Shown piece after piece: positions 14,818 through 24,280 of a DNA stretch of 44,229 bases. The notes under the pieces were generated by a model. It was not told the origin of the DNA and ran no database searches. It worked only from the letters and a program-made list of their open reading frames with translations. Numbering within the stretch: position 1 is the first letter of the stretch; every line of letters starts with the position of its first letter. This DNA comes from Acidimicrobiaceae bacterium (GTDB taxonomy: Bacteria > Actinomycetota > Acidimicrobiia > Acidimicrobiales > Aldehydirespiratoraceae). Position numbers and translations under genes: made by a program. The stretch spans positions 1-44,229 of the forward strand of contig JABIQM010000210.1 in NCBI GenBank assembly GCA_018699415.1. Direction: 5' to 3'.

Positions 14818-16593
14818 TCAGCGAAGGATAGTGGCGCGGGCTAGGGCGAGATCAGCGCTGCCCGCGATTACTGCAGGGAGCTTTCCGGGGACACCGGCGA
14901 GCCTGTTCGCGGCGAAAAACCGTGCGAGCAGTGCCCGTTCAGTTGCAGCATCGACTCCCAGGGATCGGGCGGCAACAGCACCATCCGCGAGGACCTGGCC
15001 GCCCGTTGTGATGGCCAGCATGTCGAGATAGGCCATGGCACCGGCGAGCACAGCAGGCATGTCCCCGGCATTCTCGGCCACCCACTCGGTTGCCTCGGTT
15101 ACTGCCTCCAGCGCTGTCGCCAGAATCGTCTGCACCGACTCAAGTCCGTCGATTCCCTCCATCGACGCCACGGTGGCGGCGATCGAACCGAGATGATCAG
15201 CGATAACGCCACCACCACGGAGACCGAGCTTTCGCCCAACCAAATCAATTGCCTGGATGCCATTCGTACCTTCGTAAATCGGCGCAATCCGAGCATCACG
15301 GAAATATTGCGCAGCCCCTGTCTCCTCGATGAAGCCCATACCGCCATGGATCTGGAGACCGATGCTTGTGAGCTCACATCCCAGATCGGTGCTCCAGGAC
15401 TTCGACAATGGAGTGAGGAGAGCGCCAAGATCGCTGGCCTTCTGGCGGGTGTCGTCATCGGTGGCACCGGCAGCAATGTCAAGGGCTTCGGCGTTGCGAT
15501 AACAGAGCCCTCGGATGGCAGCGATGCTCGACCGCATATCAAGCAGCATGCGCTGTACGTCTTGATGGTCAACGATCGGTGAATTAGTGCCGGGCTCGGC
15601 ACCAATGGCGCGGCCCTGGATCCGGTCGAGAGAGTAGCTCAGCGCCTGCTGGTAGGACCGCTCCGCCAGAGCGACACCCTCCAGACCAACTGACAGACGA
15701 GCATTGTTCATCATCGTGAACATGCAGCGCATGCCCTGGTTCTCTTCGCCGAGCATGTATCCGATTGCTCCGTCATTGTCGCCATATGACATGACACAGG
15801 TCGGGCTGGCATGGATGCCGAGCTTGTGCTCGATGGAGACACAACTCAGATCATTGGCCTGCCCTAGCCCCCCGTCGTCATTCACCAAGAACTTCGGAAC
15901 GATGAACAGGCTGATGCCCTTGGTACCGGGAGGTGATCCGGGTGTGCGGGCGAGAACCAGATGCACGATGTTTTCGGCCATATCGTGATCGCCGTAGGTG
16001 ATGAAGATCTTTTGGCCAGTGAGCCGCCAGGTGCCATCGTCAGCGGGCACTGCCTTCGTTGAAAGCGCGCCCACATCGGAGCCCGCTTGCGGCTCAGTGA
16101 GGTTCATCGTGCCGGTCCACTCACCCGTCACCATCTTACGAAGATAGGTCTCCTTCTGGATCTCGGTGCCGTGGTGGAGCAAGGCATCGATCGCTCCCTG
16201 CGTCAGCAGCGGACACAGCGATAGCCCCAAGTTGGCAGACGTCATCATCTCCTGAACAGCGATGCCCAAGAGCCACGGAAGACCACCGCCCCCGTATTCC
16301 TCGGGGAATCCGATCCCTCCCCAGCCCGCATCGCACATCTGGCCATAGGCCTTGGCGTGTCCAGGAGCTGTGGTAATCGATCCGTCGTCACTACGAACAG
16401 CACCGACCGTATCCCCATCGCGATTTGTCGGAGCGACAACCTGCTCGAAAAATCGGGCAGCCTCTTCGAGAAGACCGTCAACGAGGTCCGGTTCGGCATG
16501 GCCATAGGCATCCATCTCCGAGAGAGCATCGACGTTCGCAGCATGGCGAAGGGCGAACCGGATGTCGTCGAGAGGGGCACGGTACTCAGTCAT
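14818..16593 (-). CDS. Acyl-CoA dehydrogenase, long (DmdC/AidB-like) form
   Basis: 591 residues from ATG 16593 (MTEYRAPLDDIRFAL); the open frame continues upstream, but that part overlaps the neighbouring gene. Family blocks: 'NLTEPQAGSDVGAL' (FAD/substrate), 'GQKIFITYGDHD', 'QIHGGMGFIEETG' and 'RDARIAPIYEGTNGIQAID', where the Glu of YEGT is the catalytic base. The ~200 residues beyond the usual 380-400 are an extra C-terminal helical domain as in 3-methylmercaptopropionyl-CoA dehydrogenase (DmdC) and related enzymes. It oxidises an acyl-CoA to the 2-enoyl-CoA with FAD. DmdC activity (DMSP breakdown) is possible but not shown; most members of the group act on other acyl-CoAs. Confidence 0.92.
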   Translation of the reverse strand: MTEYRAPLDDIRFALRHAANVDALSEMDAYGHAEPDLVDGLLEEAARFFEQVVAPTNRDGDTVGAVRSDDGSITTAPGHAKAYGQMCDAGWGGIGFPEEYGGGGLPWLLGIAVQEMMTSANLGLSLCPLLTQGAIDALLHHGTEIQKETYLRKMVTGEWTGTMNLTEPQAGSDVGALSTKAVPADDGTWRLTGQKIFITYGDHDMAENIVHLVLARTPGSPPGTKGISLFIVPKFLVNDDGGLGQANDLSCVSIEHKLGIHASPTCVMSYGDNDGAIGYMLGEENQGMRCMFTMMNNARLSVGLEGVALAERSYQQALSYSLDRIQGRAIGAEPGTNSPIVDHQDVQRMLLDMRSSIAAIRGLCYRNAEALDIAAGATDDDTRQKASDLGALLTPLSKSWSTDLGCELTSIGLQIHGGMGFIEETGAAQYFRDARIAPIYEGTNGIQAIDLVGRKLGLRGGGVIADHLGSIAATVASMEGIDGLESVQTILATALEAVTEATEWVAENAGDMPAVLAGAMAYLDMLAITTGGQVLADGAVAARSLGVDAATERALLARFFAANRLAGVPGKLPAVIAGSADLALARATILR

Positions 16594-16603
16594 GGCTGAG
16601 ACG

Positions 16604-17530
16604 TTACCGCCGCCACCTTCGAGTGATCTCACCGAATGATCGGCGGGGTTCCGATTCAATGAGAAAACCGTTGCGCCCAGCAATAACTGAATTTACTTCG
16701 GCCCCCAAAAGCAATCCCATCGACATCAGGTACAACCAGAAAAGCAAACTGAGCGCACCACCCAGCACGCCGAACACCGCGTTGGCCCCCGACGCGGCCG
16801 TCTGCAGGTATTGTCCGAAGCCGAGCGAGACCGCAGCCCACCACACCGAAGCAAGCACGGCACCAGGTAACTCCCACTTCCAGGGCGACCGGTGATTCGG
16901 CGCAATGTGGTAAAGGCTTGCTGCCCACACCACCAGCACACCGAACACGGTCGGCCAGCGGAACCACGTCCACAGAACGGTGAACCATCCCTCGACGCCA
17001 AGATTCTCAGCCAACTCGGCGCCGCCTCCAAAGAGCGGACCAACGACCAGCAGTGTCAACACCACGGCGGCGACGACCACCGTAAGCAGTGTCAGCCCAA
17101 ATCCGACCAAGCGGGTCGACAGCCAGCCCCGAGTTTGCTCATGGTCGTAGGCGATATCGAGAGCGCCGACCACCGCGACGAACCCTCGCGAAGCGGCATA
17201 GACACCCAACACAGCACCGACCGTAAACGCACTCGTATTCGCGCCTCTGAAGAGGTCGCTCACCGTCGATTCCAAGGTGTTCTCGCTGCCAAAAACTTGC
17301 GTCATCTGATCGACCAGCCAACTCTCGATCTCCGCCGCATTACTTTCGCCGAGGAGCCCGTCTGCTGAACCCAGCGCTGCGGCGAGGACGATCAATGCGG
17401 GGAAGAAACCCAGCACGGCAAAGAACGCGATCTCAGCGGACAGTCCCCCTACGCGGTCCTTGCGCCACTCGTCGGCGACGTGGTTGATGAATTGCCACGC
17501 CCAGCGCAGCATCGCCTTCGCCCGGTTCAT
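16604..17530 (-). CDS. YihY/BrkB family inner-membrane protein
   Basis: 308 residues with six predicted membrane helices. 'GGLSAEIAFFAVLGFFPALIVL' region near residue 30, 'SRGFVAVVGALDIAYDHEQTRGW' and 'LYHIAPNHRSPWKWELPGA' are the recognisable family blocks. The family was once misnamed RNase BN; its biochemical role is unsettled, and some members are suggested to be transporters. I chose ATG 17530 (MNRAKAM); a GTG at 17572 would add 14 residues. It ends 10 bp before the acyl-CoA dehydrogenase start, so both may be on one transcript. Confidence 0.9.
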   Translation of the reverse strand: MNRAKAMLRWAWQFINHVADEWRKDRVGGLSAEIAFFAVLGFFPALIVLAAALGSADGLLGESNAAEIESWLVDQMTQVFGSENTLESTVSDLFRGANTSAFTVGAVLGVYAASRGFVAVVGALDIAYDHEQTRGWLSTRLVGFGLTLLTVVVAAVVLTLLVVGPLFGGGAELAENLGVEGWFTVLWTWFRWPTVFGVLVVWAASLYHIAPNHRSPWKWELPGAVLASVWWAAVSLGFGQYLQTAASGANAVFGVLGGALSLLFWLYLMSMGLLLGAEVNSVIAGRNGFLIESEPRRSFGEITRRWRR

Positions 17531-17604
17531 GGCAAGAAGCCTACGGACCAGCCGCCCGACTTGAGAAAGCACGTTTGGGGTCTGTCCCCAGACGTGCTAT
17601 GTCG

Positions 17605-18456
17605 CTAGGCGTAGATATCGACGGGCGTCCCCATGGGGACGTTTTCGGCAAGGAAGATCACAACATCGTTCGGGACTCGAATGCAGCCATTGCTGTGAGC
17701 ACCGCCGATCAACTCGGGTCGGTTCGTGCCGTGGATCGCGATCACCGGAAGTCCCCCAGCAAACTCCTCGAGAGATTCGCTGAATCCGCTCAAACTGAGG
17801 ACATATGGTCCATAGGCGCTGTCGGGCCATTTCTCAACGAGGTCGTTGACGAAGAACCTGCCAACCGGGGTCGGCCTATTCGCCGTGCCGATGACCGCAC
17901 CGGTCTCCGCGATCAAATCATCGCCATCCCAGACCTTCACGACACGATCGGTCAGGTTCACTGCCGCCCGGACGAAGTGTGAAGACAGCACTGCCTGCTC
18001 AGCCGGTATCCAACCTTCAGTGCCGTTCGGTCGCACCGGGATCTGGACCTTCAGCCATTGGCCGTCGGCTGTGCGATCAGTGACCATCAGCACGAGTGGG
18101 TTGCCGAAGTAGGTGGGGTTGTAGATCCCGAACTCGAGCTGGAGGCGATCGGACTCACCATCTGGCTCGACGTGCGGTTCGAGGATTTGGTAGCCCGACT
18201 TGATTGTGGCAACGAAGGTCTCGAACGGCTCCGGAGGGCGGACCGTGGTGGTCGTCGTCGTGGTCGTCGTCGCGGCAATGGATGTTGAGGTGGCCGTGAC
18301 CGAATCTATAGTCGTCGCTGCTGTTGCTGTTGTCGTCGTGGTTGTGGTCAATCCAGCCGAAACCTCGTCATCGCCAGCCCCACAAGCCGCAGATAAAAGC
18401 GCGACGACCAGAAGGGCCGCCACAACTCGGTCAAGCGCGGAGAATCTGTGAGACAT
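17605..18456 (-). CDS. L,D-transpeptidase (YkuD) lipoprotein with Thr-rich linker
   Basis: 283 residues from ATG 18456; ATG 18465 is an alternative. The signal peptide ends in the lipobox 'LLSAAC', so the protein should be lipid-anchored outside the membrane. A ~50-residue linker with two poly-Thr tracts follows, then a ~100-residue SH3-like region, and the YkuD domain with 'IHGTNRPELIGGAHSNGCIR' (HGT...SNGC.R, catalytic Cys ~260). These enzymes make 3-3 meso-DAP cross-links in peptidoglycan, or attach proteins, and the meso-DAP is made by the dap genes further right. The poly-Thr tract is encoded by repeated ACC/ACG codons and is a likely site of length variation. Confidence 0.92.
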   Translation of the reverse strand: MSHRFSALDRVVAALLVVALLSAACGAGDDEVSAGLTTTTTTTATAATTIDSVTATSTSIAATTTTTTTTTVRPPEPFETFVATIKSGYQILEPHVEPDGESDRLQLEFGIYNPTYFGNPLVLMVTDRTADGQWLKVQIPVRPNGTEGWIPAEQAVLSSHFVRAAVNLTDRVVKVWDGDDLIAETGAVIGTANRPTPVGRFFVNDLVEKWPDSAYGPYVLSLSGFSESLEEFAGGLPVIAIHGTNRPELIGGAHSNGCIRVPNDVVIFLAENVPMGTPVDIYA

Positions 18457-18544
18457 CACAACCATCGTAGGAAGAACACCGGAGCAATACCGGTCAATCA
18501 TGACCTGAACTTGTTCAGCCGGTCGACCTGATTACGCTACTCAG

Positions 18545-19453
18545 ATGCCCGTTGAAGAGCTGCGCATTCATAGCGCCGACGATTTCTCATTAACTGCACT
18601 GTCCGCGCTCAAAGCCACGACCACCGTCTCGGTTTGTCTTCCGGCGCGTAACGAGGCCGACACCATCGGCGCGATTGTCGACTCCATCCGTACCCACTTC
18701 GCCACTCATACCCACGGCGATAATAACCTTGTGGACGAGATCATCGTCATGGACGACCGGTCGACTGATACCACCGCTGAGGTGGCCACCGCCGCCGGAG
18801 CCACCGTGATCTCGGTTGCCGATGTGCTGCCTGGCGTAGGCCGAGGCTCGGGCAAGGGCACCGTCTTGTGGAAGAGCGTCGCTGCGAGCACCGGCGACAT
18901 CATCGTGTGGGTCGACGCCGACCTGACGTCGTTCACGCCGTCGTACATCCTGGGCCTGCTCGGCCCAATGCTTGCCGACCCTGAGGTAGCCATGGTGAAA
19001 GGGTTCTACGAGCGACCCGAGCAGGGCGGCGCTGCCGGCGGGCGGACCACCGAACTCATGGCTCGGCCACTGCTGTCGACGTTCTTCGCCGAACTCACGG
19101 TCATCCAGCAGCCACTGGGTGGCGAATATGCCGTACGCCGCGAGTTTCTCGAGCAGGTACCGTTCTGCCAAGGCTACGGCGTCGAAACGGGTCTCTTAAT
19201 CGACATCGCCCGACTGGTCGGTGTCAACCGGATTGCCCAGGTCGATCTCGGCGTACGCTCCCATCGCACTCGACCATTGAAGGCACTGTCAGCTCAATCC
19301 ATGGAAGTCCTGCACGCGACCCTGCATCGACTTGGCGTGGAGTGGCGTCCCGAGTGGTCATCAGTTCTCCAACGGCCCGGGTCCGCACCGACCGAGGTCC
19401 AGGTGGCGGAGCATCCACCGCTCAACACGGTGCCAGATTGCTGCTTCACCTAA
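18545..19453 (+). CDS. gpgS: Glucosyl-3-phosphoglycerate synthase
   Basis: 302 residues, GT81-type fold. 'VSVCLPARNEADTIGAIV' begins the nucleotide-binding domain, 'IVWVDADLTSF' carries the DxD metal motif, 'GRGSGKGTVLWKS' and 'VKGFYERP' match GpgS, and 'GYGVETGLLIDI' is the conserved acceptor region. The enzyme transfers glucose from NDP-glucose to 3-phosphoglycerate, the first step to glucosylglycerate (a compatible solute) and, in mycobacteria, methylglucose lipopolysaccharides. No phosphatase (GpgP) gene lies beside it. It is divergent from the L,D-transpeptidase gene (88 bp between starts) and 39 bp before the hydroxyacid oxidase operon. Confidence 0.93.
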   Translation: MPVEELRIHSADDFSLTALSALKATTTVSVCLPARNEADTIGAIVDSIRTHFATHTHGDNNLVDEIIVMDDRSTDTTAEVATAAGATVISVADVLPGVGRGSGKGTVLWKSVAASTGDIIVWVDADLTSFTPSYILGLLGPMLADPEVAMVKGFYERPEQGGAAGGRTTELMARPLLSTFFAELTVIQQPLGGEYAVRREFLEQVPFCQGYGVETGLLIDIARLVGVNRIAQVDLGVRSHRTRPLKALSAQSMEVLHATLHRLGVEWRPEWSSVLQRPGSAPTEVQVAEHPPLNTVPDCCFT

Positions 19454-19492
19454 ATCGGGCTACCGGCGAACACGAGCAGTACCATTCGACGA

Positions 19493-20737
19493 ATGTTCAA
19501 GACGCTGCGGTCTTCGGTTCGCTTTCGACGGTTTCGACTCAGCCGCACCACCCGTCGACTGGAGCGTGCCGCCAACATCGCCGACCTTCGGAGGATCGCG
19601 AAGCAGCGTCTTCCTGGCGGCGTGTTCGACTACATCGATGGAGCGGCCGAAGACGAACGCACCTTGGCCCGTAACGCCAGCGCCTACGCCGACTACGAGT
19701 TCATCCCTCGGGTGATGCGCGACGTTTCCACAATCGACACAAGCACCACACTATTCGGCAAAGACCTCGCCTTTCCTTTCGTCCTTGCGCCTACAGGCTT
19801 CACCCGAATCGCCCACTCACAAGGCGAATTAGCTGTGGCTCGTGCCGGTCAACGTGCAGGCATCCCCTACACACTTTCGACGCTTGGTACCAGATCTATC
19901 GAAGAAGTGGCCGAGGTGAACACCGCCTCGAAGTGGTTCCAGGTCTACGTCTGGAAGGACCGTGGCCTGGTCGCCGAGATGATTGACCGTGCCGCCGCAT
20001 CGGGTTACGAGACCCTGTGCATCACCGTCGACCTCGCCGTCTTCGGTCGCCGCGAGCGCGATGTCCGCCGCGGGTTCACTCTTCCGCCCAAGGTCGGCCT
20101 CGACACAATCGTTGACGCGGTCCGTCGTCCGGCATGGACGGCCGACTTTCTGCGCGGCGGCCCCATCCGGTTTGCCAGCGTTGCCACTAGCAACTCCGAG
20201 GGCAACATTGGCGACGGTGCCGAAGCCGTATCCCTCGCAGAGTTCACCACTGCCCAACTCGACGCATCCCTCAGCTGGTCTGACCTCGAACAATTCCGCG
20301 ACCAATGGGACGGACCGATCGTGATCAAGGGAATCCAGTGTGTCGAGGACGCACAGATCGCAGCCGATCTCGGTGTGGATGGACTCGCACTTTCTAACCA
20401 CGGTGGTCGCCAACTCGAAGGCTCGCCCGCTCCTGTTGCGCTTCTCCCCCACGTCGCCGAAGCCGTCGGTGATCGTGTCGAACTGATCTGCGACGGCGGC
20501 ATCCGCCGCGGCAGCGACATCGTCAAAGCTGTCGCCCTCGGGGCGACAGCCGCAATGGGGGGACGCGCCTACCTCTACGGACTTGGCGCCGCCGGCGAGC
20601 GAGGCGTTGACACCGCGATCGGCTTCCTCCGCACCGAGTACGAACGCTGCCTAGCCCTGAACGGCATCACCTCCACCGCGGATATTCATCCCGGCATGGT
20701 CACTCCCGCCGGTGGCCGGGCCGCCACGCTCACATGA
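19493..20737 (+). CDS. FMN-dependent alpha-hydroxyacid oxidase / L-lactate dehydrogenase family
   Basis: 414 residues, a TIM-barrel flavoenzyme. The FMN and substrate residues are in 'LAPTGFTRIAH', 'WFQVYVWKD', 'TVDLAVFGRRERD', 'VIKGIQ' (Lys), 'LSNHGGRQLEG' (catalytic His and Arg) and 'ICDGGIRRGSDIVKA'. Family members oxidise L-lactate, glycolate or mandelate, passing electrons to oxygen or quinone. The first ~30 residues are Arg-rich (RSSVRFRRFRLSRTTRRLER). Its stop overlaps the glcD start (ATGA), so it is the first gene of a four-gene operon for 2-hydroxyacid oxidation, giving the cell two unrelated enzyme types acting on the same kind of substrate. Confidence 0.92.
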   Translation: MFKTLRSSVRFRRFRLSRTTRRLERAANIADLRRIAKQRLPGGVFDYIDGAAEDERTLARNASAYADYEFIPRVMRDVSTIDTSTTLFGKDLAFPFVLAPTGFTRIAHSQGELAVARAGQRAGIPYTLSTLGTRSIEEVAEVNTASKWFQVYVWKDRGLVAEMIDRAAASGYETLCITVDLAVFGRRERDVRRGFTLPPKVGLDTIVDAVRRPAWTADFLRGGPIRFASVATSNSEGNIGDGAEAVSLAEFTTAQLDASLSWSDLEQFRDQWDGPIVIKGIQCVEDAQIAADLGVDGLALSNHGGRQLEGSPAPVALLPHVAEAVGDRVELICDGGIRRGSDIVKAVALGATAAMGGRAYLYGLGAAGERGVDTAIGFLRTEYERCLALNGITSTADIHPGMVTPAGGRAATLT

Positions 20738-22203
20738 GCCTGCTCAGCCGACTTCGCCGGCATCATGCGCCCGCCGATCCATTGGTCGTTGCCCTCCAGG
20801 ATGTCCTGGACCCACAGCGAGTTCGCAACGATGGCGCCGAGCGGTCACTGACAAGCCACGACGCATCGGTCTTCGCTGGTGGCCTGTCGGGGCCGATTTG
20901 CTTTCCTACGACCACCGCGGAGGTCCAGGCCATCACCCGAGTCGCGGTGGAGCACGGCCGCGCCATCGTGCCCCGGGGTGCCGGCACAGGACTCGCCGGC
21001 GGCGCTATTCCGCTCGGCGCGCCGATCGTGGTCTCCACCGGAAAGATGAATCGCATCCTCAAGGTCGACACCGAGAACCGGGTTGCCTGGGTGCAGCCCG
21101 GTGTCATCAATCTCGATCTCAGCCGCCACCTCCGCCCCAAGGGGTTCCACTTCGCCCCTGACCCATCGAGCCAGCAGGTCTGCACCCTCGGCGGCAATGT
21201 CGCGAACAACTCCGGCGGCCCGCATTGCCTGGCCTACGGCGTTACCGATGCTCACGTGCTCGCCATCGAGGTGGTGCTCCCCAACGGTGAGGCCGTCATG
21301 CTGGGCGGCCTCGACCCTGAGCCCGCGGGCTACGACTTGCGCGGAGCGTTCGTCGGAAGTGAGGGCACCCTCGGTATCGCCACTCGGATCGCGGTGCGGC
21401 TCACCAAGAACCCGCCTGCGGTTCGCACGCTCCTGCTCTCCTTCGCCGAGACCCGTGACGCTGCCCAGACGGTGAGCGACATCATCGCCGCCGGCATCGT
21501 CCCCGCGGCACTCGAAGTGATGGATCAACGGATGACCGTGGCCGTCGAAAATTATGTCGCTGCCGGCTATCCCACCGACGCTGCCGCCGTCCTCCTCGCC
21601 GAAATCGAGGGACTACCGGCCGGCGTGGAGATCGATGCCGGCAGGATTGGCGATATCGGCCGAGCCAACAACGCCACCGGTGTGCGACAGGCTGCCAGCG
21701 ACGAGGAGCGAGCCCTCTTGTGGAAGGGACGAAAGACCGCATTCGGCGCAGTCGCACAGGTGGCTCCCGACTACTACCTGCATGACACGGTCGTCCCCCG
21801 TGCGGCGCTAGCCGACATGCTCGAAAAGATCTATGAGATTTGCGAGCGCTACGACATCACCGTCATGAACGTCTTTCATGCCGGTGACGGCAACCTGCAC
21901 CCACTCTTGGTGTTCGACGCCCGCGTGGAGGGCACGCTTGAGCGTGTGCACGCTGCGGGCGAAGAGATCGTGCGGGCATCGCTCGACGCAGGTGGTGTCC
22001 TCTCCGGCGAACATGGAATCGGTGTCGAGAAACAGGGGTTCATGAATGAGATGTTCAGCGACGCCGATCTCGACCATCAGAATCGCCTCCGGAATGCCTT
22101 CGACCCGACCTGTCGGTCCAACCCAGGCAAGGTACTTCCCATGGGGCACTCCTGCGCCGACATCCAGGCGCTGCGAGCGATGCCAACTGGGGTCTGGGGA
22201 TGA
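20734..22203 (+). CDS. glcD: Glycolate oxidase FAD subunit (GlcD)
   Basis: 489 residues. The PP-loop FAD site 'IVPRGAGTGLAGGAIP' and 'GGNVANNSGGPHCLAYG' are typical of the FAD_binding_4 fold, and the C-terminal cap has 'NVFHAGDGNLHPLLVFD' and 'SGEHGIGVEKQGFM'. It oxidises glycolate or D-lactate, passing electrons via GlcE and GlcF to the quinone pool. Start overlaps the previous stop (ATGA) and its own stop overlaps glcE (ATGA). Glycolate specificity rests on the presence of all three Glc subunits in one operon; D-lactate is possible. Confidence 0.93.
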   Translation: MSLLSRLRRHHAPADPLVVALQDVLDPQRVRNDGAERSLTSHDASVFAGGLSGPICFPTTTAEVQAITRVAVEHGRAIVPRGAGTGLAGGAIPLGAPIVVSTGKMNRILKVDTENRVAWVQPGVINLDLSRHLRPKGFHFAPDPSSQQVCTLGGNVANNSGGPHCLAYGVTDAHVLAIEVVLPNGEAVMLGGLDPEPAGYDLRGAFVGSEGTLGIATRIAVRLTKNPPAVRTLLLSFAETRDAAQTVSDIIAAGIVPAALEVMDQRMTVAVENYVAAGYPTDAAAVLLAEIEGLPAGVEIDAGRIGDIGRANNATGVRQAASDEERALLWKGRKTAFGAVAQVAPDYYLHDTVVPRAALADMLEKIYEICERYDITVMNVFHAGDGNLHPLLVFDARVEGTLERVHAAGEEIVRASLDAGGVLSGEHGIGVEKQGFMNEMFSDADLDHQNRLRNAFDPTCRSNPGKVLPMGHSCADIQALRAMPTGVWG

Positions 22204-23123
22204 GTGCGCTCACATCGACGGACGAGGCATTGCATGCGTTTGCGGCGGACGTGGGTGACGCCGACCCCATTGCGGTCGAAGGCGGCGGCACTCGATGGCA
22301 AACTGGTGGAGTTCTCCACGCGTCGGCCCGACTCGTGTCGGCCCCCGTGGGAATAGTCGACTACCGACCTGAGGAAATGGTGATCACCGTCCGAGCCGGT
22401 ACACCAGTCGCCGAACTCCACGCCGTGCTGAGCGGGGCCGGTCAACGCTCCGCGCTCCCAGATCGGGGGGGCACCGTGGGTGGCGCAGTCGCAGTTGGCG
22501 AGAATCGGCTGGATCTGTTGGGCCGAGGCTCCGTTCGTGACGCTGTGCTGCAAGTCCGATATGTGTCGGCTGAGGGCGATGTCGTCACCGGTGGCGGCCC
22601 CGTGGTGAAGAACGTGAGCGGTTTCAACGTGCCCAAACTGATGGCTGGTTCGCTAGGAACCCTGGGTCTGATCGCCGAGGTCGTGCTCCGAACCAACCCG
22701 ACCCCACCGGCCAGCCGATGGCTCCGAGCGGCCGACGTCGACCCCGTCGCAGCGCGTAACGCAGTGCTTCGACCATCTTCGGTTCTTTGGAATGGATCAT
22801 CAACGTGGATGCTGCTCGAGGGTCACGAGCAAGATCTTGAGTACGAGGCCACAGCACTCTCGTCCATCGGCGAGTTCGCCGAAGTTGAAGGCCCACCTGA
22901 CCTTCCCCCCTACCGCTGGTCGCTTCCACCAGCCGATGCTGCCGCGCTTCACCGCGAAACCGTCGGCGACTTCGTAGCAACAATCGGTGTCGGCACTGTT
23001 CACGCCGACACCGCTCCGCCCAAGCGAGAACTCGATCCCGGCATTGCCGTCGTTGCTGAACGAATGAAGATGCTCTTTGACCCCAAAGGTCGCCTGAACC
23101 CCGGACGGAGTCCCCAGACCTGA
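22200..23123 (+). CDS. glcE: Glycolate oxidase FAD-binding subunit (GlcE)
   Basis: 307 residues, a shorter paralogue of GlcD. The FAD loop is 'PIAVEGGGTRWQTGG', followed by 'YRPEEMVITVRAGTPVAEL' and 'DRGGTVGGAVAVGENR', and the family block 'VSGFNVPKLMAGSLGTLGLI'. It ends 'LFDPKGRLNPGR', like GlcE. It is needed with GlcD and GlcF for activity. Its stop TGA shares a base with the glcF start (TGATG), which indicates translational coupling and equal subunit supply. Confidence 0.92.
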   Translation: MSALTSTDEALHAFAADVGDADPIAVEGGGTRWQTGGVLHASARLVSAPVGIVDYRPEEMVITVRAGTPVAELHAVLSGAGQRSALPDRGGTVGGAVAVGENRLDLLGRGSVRDAVLQVRYVSAEGDVVTGGGPVVKNVSGFNVPKLMAGSLGTLGLIAEVVLRTNPTPPASRWLRAADVDPVAARNAVLRPSSVLWNGSSTWMLLEGHEQDLEYEATALSSIGEFAEVEGPPDLPPYRWSLPPADAAALHRETVGDFVATIGVGTVHADTAPPKRELDPGIAVVAERMKMLFDPKGRLNPGRSPQT

Positions 23124-24280
23124 TGGACCTCAGACTCGATGCCGATGAACTCAACGCCTGCGTTCAGTGCGGCCTCTGCCTGCCACATTGTCCAACGTTT
23201 CGTGTGACCGGCGATGAGACACTGTCGCCCCGCGGCCGAATCCGGTTGATGCGGGAAGTCCACGAGCACAACGCCCCCATCACCGATGAAGTCATCGGAG
23301 CGTTCGCCACATGTGTGCAATGCCGAGGCTGCGAACCAGCGTGCCCAAGCGGTGTCAACTACGGCCATCTCATCGAGACCACCCGCGAAACGTTGACTCG
23401 AGCCGGCAAGCTCATGCCGCGTTGGACCCGACATGTGTTCTTCCCTCTCGCTCATCCCCGCCTACTCCGGGTTGGGTCATCGGCGCTCGCCGTCGCCGCC
23501 CGCTTGGGGCTCGTTCCCAAGCGATTCGGCGTACCTCGTGATCTACCTCTCCGGCGACAACGCCACCACGCCAGCGGCACCGACGTCTACCTCTTCACCG
23601 GCTGCGTCATGGACGCATGGCAGCGCGACGTTCACCACGCCGGCCAGCGGGTTATCGAGGCCGCTGGATTCGGGGTCACCCCAACCAGCTCACTCGCCCC
23701 TTGCTGCGGTGCTCTCCAGACCCACGCCGGTTTCACCGACGACGCCCGCCATCGAGCCGAAGCGACGATCGCCGCCCTGTCCGAGGACAACCGTGCGATA
23801 CTCGTCGACTCTGCGGGCTGCGGCGCAGTGATGAAGGAGTACGGCTACCTGTTGGCCACGCCCGAGGCGGAGGCGTTCTCGGCTCGAGTCTTCGACATCC
23901 AGGAATGGCTCGCCGACCATATCGACAAGCTACCCACGGTGGATCCGCTTGCGTTGTGTGTCTCGGTTCAGGACCCGTGTCACCTCCGCCATGTACAACG
24001 GGTCCACGGCGCCACTCGCACGGTGCTGCAGCCGTTCGTGCGTCGCCTTATCGAATTGGACGACGACGGACTGTGCTGCGGGGCCGGCGGCGCGTATTCG
24101 GTCATGCAGCCCCAACTAGCCGGCGAGATCCGAGACCGAAAGATCCGTTGGATCAACGACGTTGACCCCGATGTCGTGGCCAGCGCCAATCCCGGTTGCT
24201 CAATGCATCTGGCTGCAGGTGGCGTGAAAACGGAGCATCCGATGGTCTTGATCGACCGCGCTCTTCAGGGCGACCGCTGA
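23123..24280 (+). CDS. glcF: Glycolate oxidase iron-sulfur subunit (GlcF)
   Basis: 385 residues. Two 4Fe-4S motifs lie at the N-terminus ('CVQCGLCLPHCP' and 'CVQCRGCEPACP') and two CCG domains follow ('APCCGALQTHAG' and 'LCCGAGGAYSVMQ'). It hands electrons from the flavin subunits to the quinone pool at the membrane. It closes the four-gene operon. A 7-bp tandem repeat (24272-24299) spans its stop codon, so the C-terminal residues could vary between strains. Confidence 0.93.
   Translation: MDLRLDADELNACVQCGLCLPHCPTFRVTGDETLSPRGRIRLMREVHEHNAPITDEVIGAFATCVQCRGCEPACPSGVNYGHLIETTRETLTRAGKLMPRWTRHVFFPLAHPRLLRVGSSALAVAARLGLVPKRFGVPRDLPLRRQRHHASGTDVYLFTGCVMDAWQRDVHHAGQRVIEAAGFGVTPTSSLAPCCGALQTHAGFTDDARHRAEATIAALSEDNRAILVDSAGCGAVMKEYGYLLATPEAEAFSARVFDIQEWLADHIDKLPTVDPLALCVSVQDPCHLRHVQRVHGATRTVLQPFVRRLIELDDDGLCCGAGGAYSVMQPQLAGEIRDRKIRWINDVDPDVVASANPGCSMHLAAGGVKTEHPMVLIDRALQGDR

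Noticed and set aside
18200-18451. Val-rich plus-strand frame opposite the L,D-transpeptidase linker
   Set aside because: It is the antisense reading of poly-Thr codons, not a membrane protein.
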